The position numbers and the translations under genes were made by a program. From Halalkaliarchaeum desulfuricum (GTDB taxonomy: Archaea; Halobacteriota; Halobacteria; Halobacteriales; Haloferacaceae), in contig NZ_CP025066.1 in NCBI RefSeq assembly GCF_002952775.1, positions 2,852,001 to 2,916,000 on the forward strand: a stretch of DNA of 64,000 nucleotides. The letters run 5' to 3'. Positions 50,055-60,047 of this stretch are shown here, piece by piece. The notes beneath the pieces are model-generated. The model was not told the DNA's origin and searched no databases. It saw only the letters and a list, made by a program, of their open reading frames with translations. Numbering within the stretch: the first letter of the stretch is position 1; each line of letters begins with the position of its first letter.

Positions 50055-52523
50055 ATGTCCAACAACGACCCGATTACCCGAGGGATAAACCGGCTCATCG
50101 TGGGCCATCCCTGGAAGGTGGTAGTGGGGTTTCTACTGGCAACAGTGGTGCTCGCCGGCGGGCTCGGCGCCGTCGAACAGGAGGCTGGCGGCGGGCAATA
50201 CACCGCCGGACTCGAAGAGGAGCAGGCACTCGAGGATATGGAGGCGGAATTCGAGGCTGGGATCCGGTCGGGCGGCGGGGCAAGCGCGGTGATCGTGATC
50301 AGCGACGAGCGGAACGTCCTCTCGAAGTCGTCCCTGGAGCGTATGCTGTTGCTACAGTATCGGCTCGAAACGCGCGACAGGCTACGGATCAGCTCCACGA
50401 CCAGCCCCGCCGACGCCGTCGCCATGGCGCTCGATCCGGACGCAAGAACCGTAGAAGGTCGGCTGCGTGCCGTGACTAGCGCTACCCAGCAGCAAGTACA
50501 GCACGCCGTTCGAGCCGCGGCGGCGGATGACGGGCTGGGAGCGGTCAGCGAAGACTTCTCGGAAGGATCCGCGAGCGCATCCGTAGTGCAGATGGGCGTC
50601 TCCTACGACCTTCCGCCGTCCGCAGACGATGACGATGCATTGGCCCTCCAGCAACGTACTCAAGGGGTCGTCGACGGGGTAGACGGCTACGACGAAGGGG
50701 AAAACGCGATCGTGTTCAGCACCGAGTTGACCGATCAGGAGGTGGTCGGGGTGCTCGGCGATACCGCGATTATCGTGTTCCCTGCCGCCATCCTGTTGAT
50801 CTCGTTTTTCCTCCTCCTGGCGTATCGCGACCCGATTGATCTAGCCGGGGGCGTACTCACGCTCGCGATGACGCTGGTATGGGTGTTCGGCCTGATGGGA
50901 TATCTCGGGATACCGTTCTCGGATGCCTTGACGCCCATCTTGCCGCTGTTGCTCGCAGTCGGGATCGACTTCGGGATCCACATCATCAACAGATACCGGG
51001 AGGAGCGCGACAACGGAAAGCCGATCGGGGAGGCGATGGAGATCACCGGTTCGCAGCTCTCGGCGGCGTTCCTCATCGTCGCCGCGACGACCGTCGCCAG
51101 CCTGGCGGCGAACCTCGCGAGTCCGTTCGATGCCCTCCAGGAATTCGGTATCGTCGCCTCCATCGGGCTCGTGTTCACGTTCCTCCTGTTTGCCGTCTTT
51201 CTCCCTGCTGGCAAGGTGGCCACCGATAGATTCCGGGAACGATTCGGCATCCCGACGTTTGGGACGGCTCCGCTGGGTCACGAGAACTCTTTCATTGGGC
51301 GGACCCTCCCAGTGAGTGTTCGGTTCGCCAAGGTCGCACCCGTCGTTATCGTTCTCGTCGTCGCAGTCGCCACCGGTGGGATCGCGTACTACGGAACCGG
51401 TATCGATACGGAGTTCTCTCAGGACGCGTTCTTCCCGGAAGAGGATCGGGTCGAACGATATCAGGAGGTACTGCCGGATCCGATCGCCCCCGGTGACTAC
51501 TCGTTTATCAAGGTAAACCGCGTTCTCGAAGACGATTTCGACCAGGGGGTGATCGGGTCAGTCACCGTCTTTATCGACGACATCGACATCCGGTCTGACG
51601 GCGCCCTCCGGGACCTCGACAGGGCTCATCGGAACCCACCGGAGACGTTTGCGACGACCGACCGTCGGGCGGAAGCAAACAGCGTGGTGTCGATCATGAG
51701 AGCGCAGGCGGACACCGATTCCGAGGTGAACAACGCCGTGAGGCGAAACGACCGCACCGGCGACGGCGTGCCGGATCGGAACGTCGAGGAGGTGTACGAC
51801 GCTCTGTTCGAAGCCGACGAGGAAACGGGGGTGTACCTGACCGAGGACCGAACCGCGACGCGGATCGAGTACCAACTGACGTCCGACGCCGACGCATCGA
51901 CGGCCACAGCAAACGCCCGCGAGATCGCAAAACAGCTCGAACTAGATGCGACCGCGACAGGGGAGCTCGTCGTCAATCAGGCAGTCATCGAACTGCTGAC
52001 CGAGTCCTCGATCAGATCGCTCGGCGTGGCGTTCCTGCTTACGACCATCGTCCTCGTCGCGAGCTATCGGCTGCTCGAAGGGAGAGGCGTGTACGGACTG
52101 CTCAACCTGTTTCCCGTGCTCGTCGGGGTCGCCGTCCTCGCCGGCTCGATGCGGCTGTTCGGCATTCCACTGACCCCGATCAACGCGCCGATATTCGCCC
52201 TCTCGATCGGTCTCGGGGTCGACTATACCGTCCATCTCATGCATCGCTACGTCGACGAGCGGGAAACGACAGACGACCCGGTGGAAGCGCTCGTTATCTC
52301 CATACGCGGGACGGGCGGCGCATTGACCGGGAGCATGCTCACGACCGTCAGCGGAATCGGCATCCTGTATCTGGCGTTGATTCCGGTGATCTCGGAGTAC
52401 GGAATATTGATCGCGTTGGGTGTGCTGTACGCGTATCTCGCCGCTATTCTCGTCTTGCCCCCGACGATCCTTGCCTGGGAGCGGGTGAGAACGATCCGAC
52501 GCTCACAGGAACACGTGCCTTGA
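50055..52523 (+). CDS. RND-superfamily (MMPL/SSD) transporter
   Basis: An 822-residue membrane exporter of the hydrophobe/MMPL type. It has two repeats, each with one helix, a large outer domain and a block of five helices (about residues 235-390 and 650-815). The sterol-sensing-like motif ILPLLLAVGIDFGIHIINRYREER in the first block and FALSIGLGVDYTVHLMHRYVDER in the second include the conserved aspartates (GIDFG, GVDYT) for proton coupling. It probably exports lipids or other hydrophobic compounds. It lies directly after the COG1361 protein gene. Confidence 0.92.
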   Translation: MSNNDPITRGINRLIVGHPWKVVVGFLLATVVLAGGLGAVEQEAGGGQYTAGLEEEQALEDMEAEFEAGIRSGGGASAVIVISDERNVLSKSSLERMLLLQYRLETRDRLRISSTTSPADAVAMALDPDARTVEGRLRAVTSATQQQVQHAVRAAAADDGLGAVSEDFSEGSASASVVQMGVSYDLPPSADDDDALALQQRTQGVVDGVDGYDEGENAIVFSTELTDQEVVGVLGDTAIIVFPAAILLISFFLLLAYRDPIDLAGGVLTLAMTLVWVFGLMGYLGIPFSDALTPILPLLLAVGIDFGIHIINRYREERDNGKPIGEAMEITGSQLSAAFLIVAATTVASLAANLASPFDALQEFGIVASIGLVFTFLLFAVFLPAGKVATDRFRERFGIPTFGTAPLGHENSFIGRTLPVSVRFAKVAPVVIVLVVAVATGGIAYYGTGIDTEFSQDAFFPEEDRVERYQEVLPDPIAPGDYSFIKVNRVLEDDFDQGVIGSVTVFIDDIDIRSDGALRDLDRAHRNPPETFATTDRRAEANSVVSIMRAQADTDSEVNNAVRRNDRTGDGVPDRNVEEVYDALFEADEETGVYLTEDRTATRIEYQLTSDADASTATANAREIAKQLELDATATGELVVNQAVIELLTESSIRSLGVAFLLTTIVLVASYRLLEGRGVYGLLNLFPVLVGVAVLAGSMRLFGIPLTPINAPIFALSIGLGVDYTVHLMHRYVDERETTDDPVEALVISIRGTGGALTGSMLTTVSGIGILYLALIPVISEYGILIALGVLYAYLAAILVLPPTILAWERVRTIRRSQEHVP

Positions 52524-52598
52524 CTGTCTTCCGTCGCCTCGAACGGAAACCCGCGTCAAAGAGGAACGGACTTAAAACGCCCTCCCTACGGGGGAGAC

Positions 52599-54176
52599 AT
52601 GGACGTTGCGCTCGTGATTCTCGACGGCTGGGGGCTGGGCGATCACGACCGGCTCGACGCGGTGAAAGCTTCCGACACGCCGACATTCGACGCCTGCGCC
52701 GACGCAGGCGCGGACGGAACCCTCGAGGTGTCGGGTCGCCGCGTGGGCCTCCCGGCCGGACAGATGGGAAACAGCGAGGTGGGACATCTCAATATCGGCG
52801 CCGGACGGGTGGTAAAACAGGCGTACACCCGGATCAACGACGCGATAGCCGACGGGAGCTTCCGCGAGAACGACGCGATCCGGTCCGCCCTGTCGTACGC
52901 CGACGAGAATGACGGTTCGGTCCACCTGATGGGGCTGGTCTCGGACGGCGGCGTCCACTCGGATCTCCGGCACTTCGAGGCGCTCGTCGAACTGTGCGCT
53001 GACGCGGACGTGCCTGCCGTCATCCACGCGTTTACGGACGGGCGCGACACCGACCCCTACGGCGGAGCGGAGTTCCTCTCGCGGCTCGAATCGGCGATCG
53101 ACGACGCCGGGACCGGCCACGTCGCCACCGTCTCGGGGCGCTATTACGCGATGGACAGGGACCACAACTGGGAACGCACGAAACGGGCCTACGACGCGAT
53201 CGTCCACCGGGAGGCGGATCACGAGGCCCCTTCGGCTGTCGACGCGGTCGAGTCCTCCTACGATCGGGGAGATACCGACGAGTTCGTCGAGCCGACGGTC
53301 GTCCGTTCCCGAAACCCGGACCGCCGTGAGGAGGACTGGCAGCTCGCGGACGGCGATGCGGTCGTCTTCGTCAACTTCCGCGGGGACCGTGCGCGACAGC
53401 TCGTCCGGATGCTCTCGGACACCCAACCGGAGTGGCCCTTCGAGACGGACCCCCCGGAGACGCAGCTCGTGACGATGACCGAGTACGACCGGACATTCGA
53501 GTTCCCGGTGGCGTTTCCACCCGAGGAACCGACGGAGACGCTCGGAGAGGTTTTCGCGAACGCGGGGCACAGTCAGTTGCGGATCGCCGAATCCGAGAAG
53601 TACGCCCACGTGACGTACTTCCTCAACGGCGGACGGGAGGTCGAGTTCGACGGGGAGATCCGCCGAATCGTCGAGAGCCCCGACGTTCCCACCTACGATC
53701 TGCAGCCGGAGATGTCCGCCGCCGGCGTGACCGACGCGGCGATCGGCGTGATCGAGACCGCCGATCCCGACCTGGTGGTGCTCAACTACGCGAACCCGGA
53801 CATGGTCGGTCACACCGGCGACTTCGGGGCGGCCGTCGAGGCCGTCGAGGCCGTCGACGAGCAGCTGGGGCGGCTACTCGCGGCGATCGACGCGGCCGGC
53901 GGGCACGCGATCGTCACTGCCGATCACGGGAACGCAGACGACATGGGGACTCCCGAAGAGCCGCACACTGCACACACCTGCAACCCCGTACCGTTCGTGT
54001 ACCTGGCACCGACCGGCGGCGACGGGGTCGAGGAATCCGGCTCGACCGCGACGGATCGCTCCGGCGGCTACCGCGTTCGTGAGGGGGGCTCGCTTTGTGA
54101 CATCGCTCCGACAGTGCTCGACCTTGTGGGGCTCGACCGGCCGGACGCGATGACGGGAACGGCGCTGCTGGAGTGA
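52599..54176 (+). CDS. gpmI: 2,3-bisphosphoglycerate-independent phosphoglycerate mutase
   Basis: A 525-residue enzyme that interconverts 3- and 2-phosphoglycerate in glycolysis/gluconeogenesis with two manganese ions. Alkaline-phosphatase-fold hallmarks: VILDGWG (D9), the phosphorylated serine in [13 protein letters not shown] (S59), [34 protein letters not shown] and [10 protein letters not shown] Glu/Asp/Ser-rich insertion near residue 485 shortly before [18 protein letters not shown] is slightly longer than usual. The start at 52599 gives the normal N-terminus. Confidence 0.96.
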   Translation: MDVALVILDGWGLGDHDRLDAVKASDTPTFDACADAGADGTLEVSGRRVGLPAGQMGNSEVGHLNIGAGRVVKQAYTRINDAIADGSFRENDAIRSALSYADENDGSVHLMGLVSDGGVHSDLRHFEALVELCADADVPAVIHAFTDGRDTDPYGGAEFLSRLESAIDDAGTGHVATVSGRYYAMDRDHNWERTKRAYDAIVHREADHEAPSAVDAVESSYDRGDTDEFVEPTVVRSRNPDRREEDWQLADGDAVVFVNFRGDRARQLVRMLSDTQPEWPFETDPPETQLVTMTEYDRTFEFPVAFPPEEPTETLGEVFANAGHSQLRIAESEKYAHVTYFLNGGREVEFDGEIRRIVESPDVPTYDLQPEMSAAGVTDAAIGVIETADPDLVVLNYANPDMVGHTGDFGAAVEAVEAVDEQLGRLLAAIDAAGGHAIVTADHGNADDMGTPEEPHTAHTCNPVPFVYLAPTGGDGVEESGSTATDRSGGYRVREGGSLCDIAPTVLDLVGLDRPDAMTGTALLE

Positions 54177-54230
54177 AGCGTATCCGTACAGCGTTCTCAC
54201 GCGGTCGTGTCGGCAGACCCACGAATCCAC

Positions 54231-54329
54231 GCCTTTTTATTACCAGCGTGATATGGTCCCTGTACCGACTCCCGCGGGACACTGGCCGCCGACGTCGATG
54301 CCGAGGTCGGCGGGCCAGAGCGGGGACCA
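54231..54329 (+). promoter_or_regulatory. Promoter and structured upstream region of RNase J
   Basis: A TATA-like CCTTTTTATTA at 54232-54242 lies about 155 bases before the RNase J ATG, so the transcript should have a leader of roughly 130 bases. In it, CTGGCCGCCGAC (54282-54293) pairs with GTCGGCGGGCCAG (54306-54318): a 12-pair stem with one bulged G and a 12-base loop. TGGTCCC (54254-54260) can pair with GGGACCA (54323-54329) or, in part, with GGGAC (54276-54280), which would be alternative folds if this segment is transcribed. Confidence 0.5.
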
Positions 54330-54396
54330 GCGACCGACGTGTTGGAACGCGCCGGGGCCGTTGCCCCCACAGCGGGTACGATACTTGGAGGAAACT

Positions 54397-55743
54397 ATGG
54401 AAATAGAAATCGCAACAATCGGCGGATTCGAAGAGGTCGGGCGCCAGATGACGGCGGTCCGTGCGGGCGAGGACGTCGTCGTCTTCGACATGGGCCTGAA
54501 CCTCTCGCAGGTACTGATCCACGACAACGTGGAGACCGAACAGATGCACAGTCTCGATCTGATAGACATGGGCGCGATCCCGGACGACCGGGTGATGTCC
54601 GACCTCGAGGGGGACGTACAGGCGATCGTGCCGACACACGGCCACCTCGACCACATCGGCGCCATCTCGAAGCTCGCTCACCGGTACAACGCGCCGGTGG
54701 TGGCAACACCCTACACGATCGAGCTGGTGAAACAGCAGGTAAAAGGCGAAAACAAGTTCTCCGTCGACAACGACCTCGTAAAGATGGATGCCGGCGGGAC
54801 GATGTCGATCGGACCGCAGTGCGAACTCGAATTCGTCAACGTCAGCCACTCGGTAATCGACGCCATCAATCCGGTGCTCCACACGCCGGAAGGGTCGGTC
54901 GTCTACGGGCTCGACAAGCGCATCGACCACAACCCGGTGATCGGCGACCCGATCGACATGGAGCGGTTCCGCGAGATCGGCCGCGAGGACAACGGCGTGC
55001 TCTGTTACATCGAAGACTGCACCAACGCCGGACACAAGGGTCGGACGCCGAGCGAATCGGTCGCCAGGACCCACCTGAAGGACACGCTCCAGTCCATCGA
55101 GGACTACGACGGCGGCATCGTGGCGACGACGTTCTCGAGTCACATCGCCCGGGTGAAGTCGCTCGTCGAGTTCGCCGAGGAAATCGGCCGCAAACCCGTG
55201 CTGCTCGGTCGATCGATGGAGAAGTACTCCGGCACCGCAGAACGGCTGGACTTCGTCGAGTTCCCCGGCGATCTCGGGATGTACGGTCACCGCAAGAGCG
55301 TCGACCGGACGTTCAAGCGGATCATGAAGGAGGGCAAAGAGAAGTTCCTCCCCGTGGTGACCGGACACCAGGGAGAGCCGCGCGCGATGCTCACCCGGAT
55401 GGCCCGCGGCGAGACACCCTTCGAGCTCGACGACGGCGACAAGGTCATCTTCTCGGCGCGGGTAATCCCCGAGCCGACCAACGAGGGACAGCGCTACCAG
55501 GCCGAACGCCTGCTGAAGATGCAGGGTGCCCGGATCTACGACGAGATCCACGTCTCGGGACACCTTCGAGAGGAGGGTCACTACCAGATGCTCGACGCCC
55601 TCCAGCCCCAGCACGTCATCCCCGGCCACCAGGACCTCCAGGGCTTTGCTCCCTACGTGGACCTGGCGGAGTCACAGGGGTACGCGGTCGGCCGTGACCT
55701 TCACGTGACCAGAAACGGGAACATGATCACACTGGTGGAATGA
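54397..55743 (+). CDS. rnj: Ribonuclease J (archaeal type)
   Basis: A 448-residue beta-CASP metallo-beta-lactamase nuclease, a 5'-3' exoribonuclease of archaeal RNA decay. Zinc motif [39 protein letters not shown], the beta-CASP segment with LLGRSMEKY and [14 protein letters not shown], and the final [11 protein letters not shown] and PGHQDLQ motifs are present. The ATG at 54397 is preceded by GGAGG and begins the conserved [17 protein letters not shown]. An upstream in-frame ATG (54253) is rejected because that segment forms strong RNA stems. Its stop overlaps the next gene's ATG. Confidence 0.93.
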   Translation: MEIEIATIGGFEEVGRQMTAVRAGEDVVVFDMGLNLSQVLIHDNVETEQMHSLDLIDMGAIPDDRVMSDLEGDVQAIVPTHGHLDHIGAISKLAHRYNAPVVATPYTIELVKQQVKGENKFSVDNDLVKMDAGGTMSIGPQCELEFVNVSHSVIDAINPVLHTPEGSVVYGLDKRIDHNPVIGDPIDMERFREIGREDNGVLCYIEDCTNAGHKGRTPSESVARTHLKDTLQSIEDYDGGIVATTFSSHIARVKSLVEFAEEIGRKPVLLGRSMEKYSGTAERLDFVEFPGDLGMYGHRKSVDRTFKRIMKEGKEKFLPVVTGHQGEPRAMLTRMARGETPFELDDGDKVIFSARVIPEPTNEGQRYQAERLLKMQGARIYDEIHVSGHLREEGHYQMLDALQPQHVIPGHQDLQGFAPYVDLAESQGYAVGRDLHVTRNGNMITLVE

Positions 55744-56831
55744 CACAGACCGCCGAGGAACGCGTCCTGGAAGCGATCCGGAAGCGACGCGAACTGGTGA
55801 ACGGGTCCATCGACGAGGAGTTGCCGATCGGCAAGCCCGAGCGGCTCTACGAGGCCTCGCGGTACATCCTCGAGGCCGGCGGCAAGCGCCTCCGGCCGAC
55901 GGTGACGCTGCTCGCAGCGGAGTCGCTGTCGGACATCGAACCGTTCTCACAGGAGTATCGGTCGTTCCCGACGCCCAGTTCCGACCGCGCCGGTCCGAAC
56001 GCTATCGAGGGGACGACCACGGACGGCGCCGACCGGATCGACGTCCTCCGTGCGGCCGTCGCGATCGAGATCGTCCAGTCGTTCACGCTTATCCACGACG
56101 ACATCATGGACGACGACGATCTCAGGCGCGGAGTTCCGGCGGTACACAAGCAGTACGACACCTCGACGGCGATCCTCGCGGGCGATACCCTCTACTCGAA
56201 GGCGTTCGAGTTGATGACCGACACCGGGGCGACACCGCACAACGGCCTGGAGACGATGCGGCTGCTCGCGACCACCTGCACGAAGATCTGCGAGGGACAG
56301 GCGCTGGACGTCGCCTTCGAGAGCCGAAACGACATCCTCCCCGACGAGTACCTCGAGATGGTGGAACTCAAGACGGCGGTCCTCTACGGGGCCGCCGCGT
56401 CGACGCCGGCGGTGCTTTTCGGCACGGACTCGGACGTCTCCGAGGCGCTGTACCGGTACGGGATCGACTCGGGACGCGCGTTCCAGATCCAGGACGACGT
56501 CCTGGATCTCACCGTCCCGAGCGAGAAACTCGGCAAGCAGCGTGGCTCCGACCTCGTCGAGAACAAGGAGACGCTCATCACGCTTCACGCCCGTCAACAG
56601 GGGATCGACGTCGACGACCTGGTCGAGACGGAGGACGTGGACGCAGTGACGGAAGCGGAGATCGACGACGCCGTAGAGGCCCTCGAAGCGGCCGGAAGCA
56701 TCGACTGGGCCCGCGAGAAGGCCCGCGACCTCACCGAGCGGAGCAAAGACCACCTCTCGGTCCTGCCGGACAACGACGCGCGGCAGCTCCTCGAGGAGCT
56801 TGCGGACTACCTCATCACTCGCGGATACTGA
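55740..56831 (+). CDS. idsA: Isoprenyl (farnesyl/geranylgeranyl) diphosphate synthase
   Basis: A 363-residue trans-prenyltransferase that makes the C20 chain of archaeal lipids. First aspartate motif [15 protein letters not shown] (with the two-residue arrangement of archaeal enzymes), second [10 protein letters not shown], plus [13 protein letters not shown] slightly long acidic insertion (residues ~63-95) is peculiar to halophiles. The ATGA overlap with the RNase J gene shows coupling; this gene order is seen in other haloarchaea. Confidence 0.94.
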   Translation: MTQTAEERVLEAIRKRRELVNGSIDEELPIGKPERLYEASRYILEAGGKRLRPTVTLLAAESLSDIEPFSQEYRSFPTPSSDRAGPNAIEGTTTDGADRIDVLRAAVAIEIVQSFTLIHDDIMDDDDLRRGVPAVHKQYDTSTAILAGDTLYSKAFELMTDTGATPHNGLETMRLLATTCTKICEGQALDVAFESRNDILPDEYLEMVELKTAVLYGAAASTPAVLFGTDSDVSEALYRYGIDSGRAFQIQDDVLDLTVPSEKLGKQRGSDLVENKETLITLHARQQGIDVDDLVETEDVDAVTEAEIDDAVEALEAAGSIDWAREKARDLTERSKDHLSVLPDNDARQLLEELADYLITRGY

Positions 56832-56862
56832 ACCCCCGTTCCGACGGTCCCGCCGCGCCGGT

Positions 56863-59091
56863 TCAAAGCTCCGGCACGTTGAGGTGGAACCCACCTTCGC
56901 GGGTTTCGACCAGACAGAGGTGGAAGCCGTTTTTCCGGGAGAGTTTCACGAAGCTCGCCCGCTTGCTGCGGTTGAGCAGCCCGCCGCCGGTCGCATCGGC
57001 CACGGCGTCGAGCGCGCCGGGGTCGAAGAAGCTCGCAGTGACCGAAAGCGCTGCCGCGAGTCCGTCGTGTTTCCCCGCGACGGAGACGGCATCGGAGACC
57101 AGCGTGTCGACCATCGGCTGGGTTGTCGGCTCCCTGGAGTCGTTCAGGTTCGCGACGAACAGCGGATCGCCCATCCGGTCGCGGAACACGACATCGAACT
57201 CGAACGCCTCGTTTTCCCGCTGTCCGTCCTCGCCGGTGCTCGAAACCGCGACGGTGCCGTCGAACTCGACGCGATCGATTTCGGGAATCGCGTCGTACAG
57301 GTCGCGGAGCCTGTCGACGTTGCCGGTTTCGCGGATCTCGAAGGGGAGCTGTTGGACGACCCAACGGCAGAACGTGTATTCGACCGTGTCCCGGAGGAAC
57401 TCCCGATAGGCAACCCCATCGACGAGGAGATCCTCCTCCTCGAAGGTGGTGTGATGCTCCAGTTTGAGGTTCGATGAAAGCTCCTCGCGGGTCGCCTCCC
57501 CCGCATGGACAGCGTCGAGCGTCGGCTTCCCCTTGGACTCGTAGCGAACGAACAGGTTTGTCCCGGAGATCGCCGCCTCGGGCTCCATCGTCCGGTCGCC
57601 CTCGGGGACGTCGCCGGCCGTCGCCGACAGTTCGTCCCGGAGTCGTTCGATCTCCGTCTCCAGTTCCTCGACCCGGTCTTCGAGTTTCGAGGCCCGTTCC
57701 CGGAAACGGTCGCGTTCGGTTGTGAGCTCCTCGCGCCGCTCTTCGAGCGCCTCTTTCCTGTTTCGTTCCTCCTCGAGGGCGGCTTCGAGCTCCTCGATCC
57801 GGCTTTTCAGCGCGTCCGTGGCTTCGTCGGTCGCCTGTGGGTCGGCCGTGCCGGACGCCGCCCTGGACCCGTCACCGGACCGCCGACCGGCCGCGTCTCG
57901 GGTCGGTTCGACCTCCTCGCGTTCCCGCGAGCTCCGTCCGGATCGGCGTTCGACCGCGTTTCGACGGCCAGAGCGGTCCTGGGGACTCCGTCCCGGGCCC
58001 GTTTCGTCCCGAAGACGGGCAGTTTCCTCGGGATCCAGCGCCGGAATCGTCTGTGCCTGACGCCAGGCAGCCTCCTCGGAAAAGACGCCATCGGCTCCGT
58101 CAGTCCCCGATCGGTCGGTTTCCGATCGGGATCTTCTCTCCGGCGAGTTCGGCTGTCGCGGTGGTTCGGCCCCGTCGGATTCGTCCGGAGAGGCACCACC
58201 CTCGACCGATTCCGTGCTCGTAGCGTCCGTCCCCGCGTCCGACCCGGCGTCAACAACGATTTCCGCGTCGGCGTCCTGGTCGGCCGCTTCGTCGTCCTCT
58301 CTTTCGGTCGCTTCGTCGTCCTCTCTTTCGGCCGCTTCGTCGTCCTCTCTTTCGACCTCTTTTTTGCTCTCCGCGGAGGAAGGCCCCGAATCGGAGCCGA
58401 CCCGTTCGACCGACTCCGGTTCGCCGGGATCCGTCTCGTCGGCGGTCGCCTGGTCCGGAGACGTGTCCCCTGTCGTCGCGTCCTCACTCCGCGACCCCTC
58501 TACCGACTTGCTCTGTGAATCCGAGACGGCTGTCGATTCCTCCGGTTCCGCCGGCTCCGGGAGTTCGACGATATCGAGATTGACGTCGTAAACCTCGTAG
58601 ATCCCCACCTCGTCGTCTGCGCGCTCGAAGGCTTCCTCGCCAGTGTAGAGGGTTTCGTTGTTGCCGACGAAAGCGACTCCGGTCGACTTCCCTCCGGAGT
58701 AGACGACGTAGTAATCCCCCGAGAGCACGTTCTCGGAGAGTTCGACGTACCCGGTGAATCCCCCCTCAGAGAGGGTTTCGTCGACGGTGGAGATCGGAGT
58801 CTCTTCGGTGTAATACTGTGCCCTGGACTCGCCGCTTTTCTCCTGCATTGCGAAAAGCAACGCGAGTGACGGGTCCGGCGCCACGTAGGCGGTCCCGTCG
58901 GCGTCCTCGAACGCCGAGAGGTCCCCCCCGTAGACGCCCACGATTCGTCCGTTGACGAGCACCGCCCACGCCGCGCCCTCAGTGACCGCGCCGGAGAAGC
59001 CGCGGTCGACGAGCGAGCGCAGGCCGTCGTAGCCGCCGTCGAACGGTCGCGTCTCCCACTCGGTCATCCGCTCTGTCCGCTCGGGTTTCAT
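56863..59091 (-). CDS. Large haloarchaeal coiled-coil protein of unknown function
   Basis: A 742-residue protein in three parts. The N-terminal alpha-beta domain (about residues 1-180) contains RGFSGAVTEGAAWAVLVNGRIVGVYGG. A long acidic, low-complexity middle (about 180-420) has EREDDEA repeats and is followed by a heptad coiled coil (LKSRIEELEAALEEERNRKEALE... near 420-490). The C-terminal folded domain (about 510-742) ends RKNGFHLCLVETREGGFHLNVPEL. No signal peptide or membrane segment. I retain the 59091 start because KPERTERMTEWETRPFDGG resembles the family start; an alternative ATG is at 59067. Conserved in haloarchaea, function unknown. Confidence 0.75.
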   Translation of the reverse strand: MKPERTERMTEWETRPFDGGYDGLRSLVDRGFSGAVTEGAAWAVLVNGRIVGVYGGDLSAFEDADGTAYVAPDPSLALLFAMQEKSGESRAQYYTEETPISTVDETLSEGGFTGYVELSENVLSGDYYVVYSGGKSTGVAFVGNNETLYTGEEAFERADDEVGIYEVYDVNLDIVELPEPAEPEESTAVSDSQSKSVEGSRSEDATTGDTSPDQATADETDPGEPESVERVGSDSGPSSAESKKEVEREDDEAAEREDDEATEREDDEAADQDADAEIVVDAGSDAGTDATSTESVEGGASPDESDGAEPPRQPNSPERRSRSETDRSGTDGADGVFSEEAAWRQAQTIPALDPEETARLRDETGPGRSPQDRSGRRNAVERRSGRSSREREEVEPTRDAAGRRSGDGSRAASGTADPQATDEATDALKSRIEELEAALEEERNRKEALEERREELTTERDRFRERASKLEDRVEELETEIERLRDELSATAGDVPEGDRTMEPEAAISGTNLFVRYESKGKPTLDAVHAGEATREELSSNLKLEHHTTFEEEDLLVDGVAYREFLRDTVEYTFCRWVVQQLPFEIRETGNVDRLRDLYDAIPEIDRVEFDGTVAVSSTGEDGQRENEAFEFDVVFRDRMGDPLFVANLNDSREPTTQPMVDTLVSDAVSVAGKHDGLAAALSVTASFFDPGALDAVADATGGGLLNRSKRASFVKLSRKNGFHLCLVETREGGFHLNVPEL
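58282..58353. repeat. 24-bp tandem repeat, three copies
   Basis: Three near-perfect 24-base units (58282-58305, 58306-58329, 58330-58353; one base differs), coding on the minus strand for EREDDEAA/T repeats in the acidic linker of the coiled-coil protein. Confidence 0.9.
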
Positions 59092-59219
59092 TGACCTTAT
59101 TTCCCGAGAGCCGAGGCAAATACTTTCCGGAGCGGTCCGTCCCGTCGAAACGGAGGCCGAGCCGTCGAGACCCCCGCCGGTCGTGAACGTATCCGAACCC
59201 CTTAACCGATCCCCGCGAC

Positions 59220-60047
59220 ATGGGTGAACTGATGCGCCTGCTCGTGGTCGGTGCGGGGGAGATGGGCCGGTGGGTCGCCGACGCGATCGCGGCGTCCCCG
59301 GACGCCTTCGACGGCGACGTCTCGGTTACGTTCGCGGACGCGGACCGCGAGGTAGCAGAAGACGCCGCCGCCACCCGCGATGCTGCGGTGTACCCGTCCG
59401 ACGCCGAACCGGGATCGGAGGGGCCGTTCGACGCAGTCTGTCTCGCCGTGCCGATCCCGGCTGTCGAGCCGGCGATCGCCGAGTGGGCACCGGCCGCCGA
59501 CGGTGCCCTGTTCGACGTCGCCGGAACGATGGGGCTACCGCTTTCCGCCATGCGGTCGGCCGCGGCTGAAGCCGACGGTACCGTCCGCGAGTACGGCAGC
59601 TTCCACCCGCTTTTTGCACCCCCACGGACGCCAGGCACAGTCGCGTTCGTCCCCGGCGAGGACGGGCCGCTGCTTTCGGGCGTCCGCGAGGCGATCCGCG
59701 CGGGCGGAAACGAGGTGTTCGAAACGACCGCGGCCGAACACGACGCCGCCATGGAGACCGTTCAGGCGAGCGCCCACGCCGCCATCCTCGCGTACGGACT
59801 CGTCGCCGCCGACGCCGACGTCCGCGAGGAGTTTCACACCCCGGTGTCCGAGCGTCTCGAAGGGCTCGTAGAGACGGTCACCGAGGGATCACCGGACGTG
59901 TACGCCGACATCCAGCTCGCGTTCGACGGGGCCGAATCCGTCGCAGCGGCCGCAAGCCGGATCGCCGACGCGAGAGGGGACAGGGAGGCGTTCCGGACGC
60001 TGTACCGCGAGGCCGGGACCGCTCGGCGGAGGGAGAGACACGAGTAA
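59220..60047 (+). CDS. tyrA: Prephenate/arogenate dehydrogenase family protein
   Basis: A 275-residue NAD(P)-dependent dehydrogenase of tyrosine biosynthesis. Rossmann motif RLLVVGAGEMGRWVADAI; DAVCLAVPIPAV; DVAGTMGLPLSAM; the substrate-binding histidine segment EYGSFHPLFAPP; and VQASAHAAILAYGL. It may start at 59220 or at an in-frame ATG at 59232, which lies directly before the Rossmann strand. The stop overlaps the next ATG (TAATG), so it is coupled to the methyltransferase gene. It lacks a fused chorismate mutase domain. Confidence 0.88.
   Translation: MGELMRLLVVGAGEMGRWVADAIAASPDAFDGDVSVTFADADREVAEDAAATRDAAVYPSDAEPGSEGPFDAVCLAVPIPAVEPAIAEWAPAADGALFDVAGTMGLPLSAMRSAAAEADGTVREYGSFHPLFAPPRTPGTVAFVPGEDGPLLSGVREAIRAGGNEVFETTAAEHDAAMETVQASAHAAILAYGLVAADADVREEFHTPVSERLEGLVETVTEGSPDVYADIQLAFDGAESVAAAASRIADARGDREAFRTLYREAGTARRRERHE

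Noticed and set aside
52572-53813. 413-codon minus-strand frame
   Set aside because: Antisense to gpmI, whose catalytic motifs are all present.
54253-54396. N-terminal extension of RNase J from an upstream ATG
   Set aside because: The 48 codons are Pro/Arg/Trp-rich and unlike the family, the DNA forms strong stems, and a GGAGG site precedes the ATG at 54397.
53914-55629. 571-codon minus-strand frame
   Set aside because: Antisense to gpmI and RNase J; repetitive composition, no domain.
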